Source: Bryobacteraceae bacterium (GTDB lineage Bacteria > Acidobacteriota > Terriglobia > Bryobacterales > Bryobacteraceae). From it: a DNA stretch of 7,764 bases. The notes beneath the pieces were generated by a model that worked only from the letters and a program-made list of their open reading frames with translations, had not been told where the DNA came from and did not search any database. How positions within the stretch are numbered: position 1 is the first letter of the stretch; every line of letters begins with the position of its first letter. A program made the translations under genes and the position numbers. Positions 1-5,900 of this stretch are shown here, in pieces. The stretch is taken from contig JANXXV010000645.1 in NCBI GenBank assembly GCA_025350445.1, forward strand, positions 1 to 7,764, written 5' to 3'.

Positions 1-135
1 GGCTCGACCGATTTCCCGTTCGACGAGCCAAATAATACTATGCTGGCCGTCGCCACCCCCGAACCCTCGACTTTATTGATGCTTGCTGTAGGGCTCCTGG
101 CATTGGGCGGGCGACGTCCGCATTGGCGCAATTAG
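1..135 (+). CDS. C-terminal end of a PEP-CTERM sorting-domain protein (partial)
   Basis: Reading from base 1, an open frame gives 44 residues and ends at TAG (133-135). The tail reads ATPEPSTLLMLAVGLLALGG followed by RRPHWRN. This is a textbook PEP-CTERM signal: a Pro-Glu-Pro motif at residues 20-22, a hydrophobic segment of about 14 residues, then a short basic cluster at the extreme C terminus. In this family the tail directs a secreted protein to the inner membrane, where an exosortase (EpsH/XrtA type) cleaves at the motif; mature products usually go to the surface or to exopolysaccharide. The start and the functional domain lie outside the window, so the protein's own role cannot be told. 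No exosortase is present here. The gene points the same way as the resolvase but is 151 bp from it and is probably a separate unit. Confidence 0.85.
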   Translation, partial: GSTDFPFDEPNNTMLAVATPEPSTLLMLAVGLLALGGRRPHWRN

Positions 136-151
136 CGACCACGGGCGTCGC
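135..151 (+). terminator. Small GC hairpin at the stop of the PEP-CTERM gene
   Basis: GCGAC (135-139) and GTCGC (147-151) form a 5-bp stem with a 7-base loop, starting on the last base of the TAG stop. A second small hairpin, CCGA/TCGG (156-159 and 163-166), follows. Neither has a T-run, so this would be a weak terminator at best and may have no function. Confidence 0.2.
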
Positions 152-237
152 GGGACCGAGCATCGGCAGGGCTGGTTTGCACAAACGATCCTTTCTGCAA
201 CGAATCGCCCGATCCCACGTTTCTGTGGATATGTGCA

Positions 238-266
238 TTGCAGAAACCTGTTGCTTAATGTAAAGT
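238..266 (+). promoter_or_regulatory. Candidate promoter for the resolvase gene
   Basis: TTGCAG (238-243) and TAAAGT (261-266) lie 17 bases apart and match 3/6 and 4/6 bases of the sigma-70 -35 and -10 consensus. Transcription would start near 273, inside the palindrome at 271-285 and about 13 bases before the ATG. That leaves almost no leader and no visible Shine-Dalgarno. A 7-bp inverted repeat, GTTTCTG (219-225) / CAGAAAC (241-247), overlaps the -35 element. These are weak matches. Confidence 0.3.
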
Positions 267-270
267 AATG

Positions 271-285
271 GCAATAGATTATTGC
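271..285. promoter_or_regulatory. Perfect palindrome before the resolvase start; possible operator or res subsite
   Basis: GCAATA-GAT-TATTGC is a perfect 6-bp inverted repeat with a 3-base spacer that ends one base before the ATG at 287. Tn3-family resolvases bind sites upstream of their own gene both to recombine and to repress transcription, so this is a reasonable place for an operator or half of a res subsite. The link to the resolvase rests on position only. The region does not show a clear three-subsite res layout that I can define by eye. Confidence 0.4.
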
Positions 286-286
286 A

Positions 287-847
287 ATGCTTATCGGATA
301 CGCCCGAGTTTCAACCAACGATCAGGAAACCGCCACGCAGGTGGCGGCTTTGAAGGCGGGCGGGTGTGAGCGGATTTATCGCGAGAAGGCTTCGGGGGGA
401 CGGTGGGACCGGCCTGAACTCCACCGGCTCCTCGATCAACTCCGCAAAGGAGATGTGCTCGTCGTTTGGAAGCTCGATCGGCTGTCCCGTTCGCTGCGCG
501 ATGTCTTGACGATCATGGAGCGCCTAGTCGATGCCGAAGCTGGCTTCCGCAGTCTGACCGAGGCGATCGACACCACGACAGCTGCAGGGCGGATGATGAT
601 GCAGATGGTTGGGGCGTTCGCGGAATTCGAACGCGCCATGCTACGGGAAAGAACGAAGGCGGGTCTGGATTCTGCCCGTCGAGAGGGACGCATCGGCGGA
701 CGACCGCCAAAGCTGACAACCCAGCAGCAGTCCGAAATCAGGAAGATGGTTTCAAAAGGTCGCAAGACGGCAGCCGACGTTGCCCGCCTTTTCAAAGTTC
801 ACCCAGCTACAGTCTCGCGGCTGCTGGCGCGGGAGTACGCCAAATAG
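287..847 (+). CDS. Serine recombinase / resolvase, Tn3 resolvase-invertase family
   Basis: A 186-residue protein, the usual size of a Tn3/gamma-delta resolvase. The N-terminal catalytic domain (about 2-135) carries YARVST with Arg7 and the nucleophile Ser9, a DRLSR motif (64-68) holding the other active-site arginines, and the long E-helix region with EFERAMLRERT (113-123). A GRPPKL linker (138-143) leads to a C-terminal helix-turn-helix (about 147-183, ending VHPATVSRLLARE). All expected catalytic residues are present, so it looks active. Such enzymes cut and rejoin DNA through a phosphoserine bond to resolve cointegrates or invert segments. No transposase, inverted terminal repeats or cargo gene is visible, so it is an orphan or the remnant of an element. 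Its 3' end overlaps two imperfect direct repeats and the truncated antitoxin frame on the other strand. The ATG lacks a clear ribosome binding site, but YARVS follows it at the normal distance. Confidence 0.93.
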   Translation: MLIGYARVSTNDQETATQVAALKAGGCERIYREKASGGRWDRPELHRLLDQLRKGDVLVVWKLDRLSRSLRDVLTIMERLVDAEAGFRSLTEAIDTTTAAGRMMMQMVGAFAEFERAMLRERTKAGLDSARREGRIGGRPPKLTTQQQSEIRKMVSKGRKTAADVARLFKVHPATVSRLLAREYAK

Positions 848-1001
848 CGTGCAAAGTTCTACGCCAGATAATTTGCAAAGTGACATGCAGCGGATCGAGC
901 AAGATTTCCAGCAGTCCAACGACGGCAGTCAGCTTTTCCGGCGCTAGCAGCTCAATCAAACCGTGAGCATGTTGCCTCTGTTGTGCGAAATCGGTATTCA
1001 T
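807..1001 (-). pseudogene. Truncated small antitoxin-like gene (5' part only)
   Basis: The minus-strand frame starts with ATG (999-1001), preceded by a good ribosome binding site, GAGGAAG (1009-1015), seven bases upstream. The first 38 residues contain QQRQHAHGLIELLAPEKLTA and VVGLLEILLDPL. From memory these resemble the N terminus of small acidobacterial addiction-module proteins, which normally continue with an acidic region and are followed by a RelE/ParE-type toxin. After Leu38 (about 888) the sequence changes to an Arg/Trp/Ala-rich tail encoded opposite the resolvase 3' end and its direct repeats, stopping at 807. The acidic C-terminal half and any toxin gene are missing. I read this as an antitoxin gene cut by arrival of the resolvase segment. 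The 64-residue product might still be made, but its tail is probably junk. The family assignment is recalled, not searched. Confidence 0.55.
836..881. repeat. Two imperfect 22-bp direct repeats straddling the resolvase stop
   Basis: Copy A (836-857) and copy B (860-881) both begin TACGCCA, share ATA in the middle and end TGCAAAGT. They match at 18 of 22 positions and repeat every 24 bases. Copy A contains the last codons and stop of the resolvase gene. Copy B ends seven bases before the point where the neighbouring antitoxin frame stops resembling its family (about 888). The position fits an element end or a recombinase binding site; no matching copy is obvious at the left side. The start of the resolvase gene has a loosely similar inverted string, but that is probably coding coincidence. 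Confidence 0.55.
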
Positions 1002-1060
1002 GGTGTTTCTTCCTCGTTGCCATTACGCTTCGGATCTCTGCAAAATGAAAGCGTCTACTG
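1002..1060. other. Short intergenic stretch after the glycan operon
   Basis: 59 bases between the membrane protein stop and the truncated antitoxin start. It holds the antitoxin ribosome binding site (1009-1015) and a weak inverted repeat, ACGCTT (1025-1030) / AAGCGT (1049-1054), with an 18-base loop and no T-run. No convincing terminator for the operon is visible. Confidence 0.4.
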
Positions 1061-2920
1061 TCAGTTTAGCCGCTTGGCTGTAAGGTAATACCGGCAAAGC
1101 GCGAGCATCCAGACGGCGGCCGTCCAAAGCGATAGTGTGCGCAAAACCATCCAGACGGGATCGGGGCGAAGAATATATTCGAGTGCTCCGGCTTCCGGTT
1201 TTCTATCGATCATGATGAGCATGTCCCGATTCGCCGTTATTTCTTCGAACGGGATCTCGCGGCCATTCCACAGGATGTGGTTCCAGGGAAAGATTTGTAT
1301 GTTTGTCCGAAGCCGCCCGGTACGCAAAGCGTTCGGCCCGGTACGCAAAGCGTTCGGCCCGGTACGCAAAGCGTTCGGCCCGGTACGCAAAGCGTTCGGC
1401 CCGGTACGCGAAGCGTTCGGCCCAGTTTCCTCCGCGGGAATCACGACCGGCAGCACGTCTCCAAAATATTGTTGTGCTCCGATAGGAAACGATACCGGCG
1501 AGGGAACCGCGCTATCGGCCAGGATGCTGCGGCTGCCGCCTTTCACGGCGTACCCGCTCACTCCGTAAAAGGTGGAAGGCAGGGACCGCAGCGCATCGCG
1601 ATTGGTGGTTGTCCATCCGGACCCGGCCAGCATATTGGGCTCTTCGACGTGATGAGCGTGGACGAGTTTTATGGAAACGCCGGCGGTGGAGAGCACGAGG
1701 CACACGGCAAGAACAGCCATCAGCGGGCGATCCGGCAAGGCGGCGCTTTGCCGTCGCATGCCAGCCAGCAGGAATAGAACCGCAAACAGAAGAAACAGAT
1801 CCGCGTAGGTTACCAGGCGGTAGGCAAATTGGATGAACTGCAGAGTCTTCGGCAGCAGTTTCCAGGTTAGGTGCGACACGGACAGGAAAGACACGAACGC
1901 GAAGCCGGCGAAGGCGGCCCAGGCAAGGCGGAACTCATGCGGGAACTCATGCCGGAGCGCTTTTGCGCGGCCTGGTCCGGCGATGCGGAAGAACAGGAAA
2001 ACAGCCAGAATCAGCAGCGCGAAGTTAATTTGCGCATCCAGATGGGGAGTTCCCCACCGGACAAGCTCCACGGTACCCACGCGCGGATCCCAGGGGAGCG
2101 GAGAAAACCGGGTGGTGAAACTGTCGAGACTATCCGGGAAGATGCCGATCCACCCGCCGGATAGCTGTATTGCACGCCCGTAGAGTGCGACCGCATAAAT
2201 CCACGGCTCCATCACCAGGGAGAGAAGCGCCGCGGTCCAGCCGAGCGGCTTCCAAAGATCGTGCTTATGGTGGAGAAACGGCAACGACGCTAGAATCGCA
2301 AGGCACACCATGCAGCCGCCGAGAATGGCGGTGATGGGGTGCGTCCCCATGGCGAAGGCCAGAGCGAGGGCCGCGCCGAATAGTAAACGGCGGCGTTGGA
2401 GAGGATCGTTCATCCGCACCATGCGCAGCCATATCATGCATACCGAGATCACCAGCGAAACGGCAATGAATTCGGTTATCGCCCCTCGGTTGTACAGGTT
2501 GGTGAGAGGGTAGGTAGCGAAGGAAACCAGGACGGTAACGGTGCAGGCTATGAAGGGATTGCCCGAGATAGCCTCCACCGCCTTGCTCACCTGCCGGACC
2601 TGCAGTAGAAATACCAGACTACAGACGAAGCGCAGCGCAAAAGAGCAGCCGGTGAAGGCGCTGATCAGGCCCGCGGCCGGGTAGAAGAGGAATCCGTAAA
2701 AGACCGGGTAAGGAACACCGGCGGCCTGTCCGGTATTAAGGGTGATGGGGAACGCCCAGTGACGGCGGAAGTATTCACCGAAATAACCGATTTCCCAGAG
2801 ATGGTTATTCCAATCGAAATAGAAGGCGTTGTTGCCGTGCCAGAGAAGACAGATCGGCAAGAGGCCCAGCAGATAGGTGAGTGCGGTCCATAGCCGGTGC
2901 TGGGTCACGGCCCGGGTCAC
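1061..2920 (-). CDS. Polytopic membrane protein, PTPS-related / GT-C glycosyltransferase-like
   Basis: A 619-residue protein with many hydrophobic segments: roughly 12-28, 72-106, 124-168, 178-215, 226-250, 298-315, 332-350, 368-388, 398-420 and a last helix at 591-611. The soluble part is about 421-590. Features fitting the 6-pyruvoyl-tetrahydropterin-synthase-related membrane family (PF10131, GT-C-like) are Asp36 with HLWEIG in the first external loop, GVPYPVFYGFLFYP (68-81), YNRGAITEF (143-151) and LQFIQFAYRL (360-369, in place of the usual QFPWR). Such proteins are thought to act in surface glycan assembly, but their reaction is mostly unproven. The start is GTG (2918-2920), overlapping the upstream stop as GTGA. 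There is no good ribosome binding site, so translation is probably coupled. A second in-frame GTG lies four codons in. Residues 499-533 are five 7-residue repeats of TGPNALR type. Family assignment is moderate; the membrane protein call is firm. Confidence 0.75.
   Translation of the reverse strand: MTRAVTQHRLWTALTYLLGLLPICLLWHGNNAFYFDWNNHLWEIGYFGEYFRRHWAFPITLNTGQAAGVPYPVFYGFLFYPAAGLISAFTGCSFALRFVCSLVFLLQVRQVSKAVEAISGNPFIACTVTVLVSFATYPLTNLYNRGAITEFIAVSLVISVCMIWLRMVRMNDPLQRRRLLFGAALALAFAMGTHPITAILGGCMVCLAILASLPFLHHKHDLWKPLGWTAALLSLVMEPWIYAVALYGRAIQLSGGWIGIFPDSLDSFTTRFSPLPWDPRVGTVELVRWGTPHLDAQINFALLILAVFLFFRIAGPGRAKALRHEFPHEFRLAWAAFAGFAFVSFLSVSHLTWKLLPKTLQFIQFAYRLVTYADLFLLFAVLFLLAGMRRQSAALPDRPLMAVLAVCLVLSTAGVSIKLVHAHHVEEPNMLAGSGWTTTNRDALRSLPSTFYGVSGYAVKGGSRSILADSAVPSPVSFPIGAQQYFGDVLPVVIPAEETGPNASRTGPNALRTGPNALRTGPNALRTGPNALRTGRLRTNIQIFPWNHILWNGREIPFEEITANRDMLIMIDRKPEAGALEYILRPDPVWMVLRTLSLWTAAVWMLALCRYYLTAKRLN
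1320..1424. repeat. Five-copy 21-bp in-frame tandem repeat
   Basis: Five direct copies of a 21-bp unit lie head to tail at 1320-1340, 1341-1361, 1362-1382, 1383-1403 and 1404-1424. The first four are identical; the fifth has two substitutions (A to G at 1410 and G to A at 1424). Each unit contains the inverted repeat ACGC-AAA-GCGT. On the coding (minus) strand it encodes TGPNASR once, then TGPNALR four times, residues 499-533 of the membrane protein. The unit length is a multiple of three and the unit has no stop codon in any of the six frames. It lies in the predicted soluble region before the last helix. The near-identity of the copies suggests recent expansion. Confidence 0.97.
1930..1953. 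repeat. 12-bp in-frame tandem duplication
   Basis: GGAACTCATGCG (1930-1941) is followed at once by GGAACTCATGCC (1942-1953), identical at 11 of 12 bases. On the coding strand this gives the doubled HEF in RHEFPHEFR (residues 323-331 of the membrane protein), in the charged stretch between two predicted membrane helices. Confidence 0.85.
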
Positions 2921-2925
2921 GGCTT
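2902..2925. repeat. 12-bp tandem duplication covering the operon's stop/start junction
   Basis: GGGTCACGGCCC (2902-2913) and GGGTCACGGCTT (2914-2925) match at 10 of 12 bases. Each copy carries, on the minus strand, CCGTGACCC, which holds both a TGA in the frame of the upstream gene and a GTG in the frame of the downstream gene. The actual GTGA overlap uses the copy at 2914-2925; the other copy gives Val5 of the membrane protein and a back-up stop for the upstream gene four codons on. Confidence 0.8.
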
Positions 2926-5900
2926 TGGTGGAGCGTCCACGGTGAACTGTAGCCGGTCCGATTCGCCGAAATCGTTCATCAGGTAAATGTCGACTACGCC
3001 GGGCGATTCGTAGAGCCCCGGCGGAATGAGTGCGCTAATTACCGAGGGGGTCTGATACCACGACGCAAGGATGGTGGATCCCCAGACGATTGCGGTGCCC
3101 GGCGTTGCATTCTCGCACTCCACGCCCAACGCCGATTGGCCGGTGGGCTGGATTTGAAAACCCTCCCGCGCATAACAGGTAGAAGGGTGCAGTTTGTTTA
3201 ACTTCAATCGAAATTCCGGCCTTTGCCCGCTTATCGACCCGACCCGAATGAACTCGACCGGCGAGCCGGTATCGAATCGATGAACGAAAACATCCTGGGC
3301 GGCGACCCTGTGGATACCCTCGAACCCGCCGGCTTTATCCCATGCGGCTTTGGGAATAAGGACGCAGTCCAGCGCGGTTGCGGGAGTGTTTGAAACTTGT
3401 TCAAACTTATCCTTTGCAATACCCAGTGCAAAGGCCTGCATCTCCAGAACGTTCTCATAATCGCCTTCTGAAAATGTGGTCACGGCGGCGACAGCGCCGA
3501 TGGAGGGATCGCGCCGGCAATGGCGGACCATGCGTTCCAGCCACCCCGGAGTAACGATAATCCGCGGGTTGAGGAACACCAGATACTCGCCGGTTGCTTT
3601 TTGCGCGGCCACGTTATAGCAACCGGCGGTGGCGGTATTCTCATTGATCAACTCTAGATGAATGCGATTGTTTAAGGCCGCGCGTTTCAGCAGCGTGGCG
3701 CGGGTGGCATCGCTGGAATTGTTGTCGGCCACGATGATTTCGTAGTTCGGCCAGGCTGTGTTGCGCTGAACGGAATCGAAGAAGGTTTCAAGAAATGCTT
3801 CTTCTCCGCTTTCGGTGGCAACCAGAATGGAAACCATGGGGAAAGATTTGCGAACGGCTTCGTCGATGACGTCAACGCGGGCGGCCCAGGTGTTCGCCTT
3901 TGCGTATTCAATGCGGCGGCGGCGCAACTGCGGATCGTCTTCGCGAACGGCCTCGTCCAGCTTGGCGGCGAAGTCCCCGACGTTCTTGCCGATGTAGACC
4001 AGATCGTTCAGCGAGGCCAATTCCGGCATATCGGTGGCCACCACCGGTTTGCCCTGGCTGAAATACTCATACATCTTCACCGGGTCCACACCCTTGATGA
4101 GATCGTTCAACACAAAGGGGATCAGGCAGACATCGAAGTGCGAAAGATACAGGGGAATCTCACGGTAGTTCTTTTCGCCAAGGAACGTAACGTTGGGCAG
4201 CGATTGGATCCGCGCGGTATCCAGCGCGTAGACATGGCCGATGAAGAAGAAATTGTACTGCGGGCGAAGCTCGGCAATGCGCGTCATCAGTTCCAGATCG
4301 AACCAGTCGGCAATGGCGCCGAAGTAGCCGATCACCGGCTTCGATTTATCGGGGATGAGATTATTGGCCCGGGGCGTGGACAGGAATTCGAAATCGGCGG
4401 CATTCCGGGCCAGGATTGGATCGGGCCGAAAGGCCTGCTGGCGCTCATACAACTCCTGCGCGGTGACCACCAGCACGTCGGCTTCCCGGGCCAGGTTCCT
4501 TTCCTCATCCAGATTCCACTGGCTGATGCGCGGCTCGGCGGTCCAATTCCGCCAGTCGTCCATGCAGTCGTAAATGATTCTGGAATTGAATTCCTGCCGC
4601 AGGTTGAGGCCGATGCGGCGCCAGAACGGAAACTGCAGCAGCACGCAGTTTTCGGTGATGGCAAAGTCTCTGTAAACCTCCCTGAGGGCGGCGGAGATGG
4701 GTTCGGCATCTTCGTCCGATAGAGAACCGGTATACATTTCCAGGTTCTCACCGCGGAAATGCAGTTCCCATAAATCCGGTCGCAACTGGATGGCTTCGTA
4801 GCGTTTGGGATGCGAAAGGGGAAGATGGCGGCCGGGGCTGAGCCAGAAGACGCGATGGCCGCGGCGGGCGAACTCGGCTGCGATCTGTTGCGGCCGTTGA
4901 AAGCGAAACTCGAAATCGAACACCGGAAAAACAATCACGTCGTAGGTCTGCTTTGGCAGAATCTCAGCGAGGGTGGGAACGGGTGCAGGCTCGGTTTCAG
5001 TAGCCTCTTCGGTTTCCAGCCAGGCTGAAGCCTCCGCGGTAAGAAGGGCCTCCGCTAACTGCTGTTCGGGCATATAAGCGGAAAGATTGGGAAATTGCAC
5101 ATCGTATTCGGCCAGGCTGCCGGGGCCTTGACCGGGCCAGCTCAGAACCCATTTGCAAAACGGACCCAGGCCGCGGCGGAACAGCAAAGTGTAAGCTTTG
5201 CGCAAGGCAAGCATGATTTGCCAGGCCTTTTCATTTCTATGGCTGATGAGAGTCCGCTGAAAGGCTTCCTGATAATGACGCAGCCCGCTGACAGCTTGCT
5301 GCCGTATTTGTTCGGCCTGCCATAGCTTGAAAAGATATGTTTTTTCCAGCTTCCGGTGTTCCTTGTCAAATTGAGAGATGCGGATCTTCAGCTTGGCAAT
5401 CTCGATATTTTGCGCGTTGGCAGTCTTCCCAAAAGCAGTTTCGTTTTTTGCAAGCACTACCGATAGCTCTTCCACGCGGGCGGCATTGCGCCGGCTTTCT
5501 TCCATGTAGAAGCCCACCTCTTTGAAGAGCCGCGCCGCTTCCACGCGGCCGGCATCAAAGGTTTGCAAGTGCGCCTGGATGCCGTGCCGCAGCAACAGTG
5601 AGGCTTCGGCTCCCAGAGGCTGCCGCGGTTTGGGTTCGTTTCGCAAAACATCCATCGCGATAGAGGCGTTACTTCCGGCTTGTTGCTCGAGTTCCGCTGT
5701 CTGTTCGCCGATGGTTGCGCGCAGTTCCGCGGCATTCCGCAGGGCTTCCCGCATCAGCCGGGTGAGGTGCGTATTCTCTATCGATTTAATGTCAATGCAA
5801 AGATGCGGCAGTTTCACGCGCTGCATCAGTTGATCCACTTTCGGGTCGTAGCTTAAGGCGATCACCGGTACATTGGCGAGCATGCCAAAAATGATGGCGT

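Noticed and set aside
136..286. Transposon terminal inverted repeat of Tn3 type at the left of the resolvase
   Set aside because: No GGGG-type Tn3 end and no sequence matching the right side could be found in this stretch.
298..306. ATACGCC near the resolvase start as an inverted partner of the 22-bp repeats
   Set aside because: The similarity is short, needs gaps, and lies in codons for GYA that are conserved in the family for protein reasons.
466..966. Plus-strand frame of 166 codons overlapping the resolvase in another frame
   Set aside because: The resolvase frame shows all catalytic motifs and the alternative has none.
1320..1424. CRISPR array
   Set aside because: The units are contiguous with no spacers, the unit is only 21 bp, and it lies in frame inside a gene with no cas genes nearby.
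1303..1485. Plus-strand frame with YAKRSAR repeats and two other repeat-bearing plus frames
   Set aside because: The 21-bp unit is open in all six frames, so repeat-bearing frames are expected by chance; only the minus frame continues into membrane-protein sequence on both sides.
4138..4722. Plus-strand open frame of 194 codons opposite the GT-B domain
   Set aside because: The opposite strand carries the YDCMDDW and RFQRPQQIA motifs; this frame is a GC-rich shadow.
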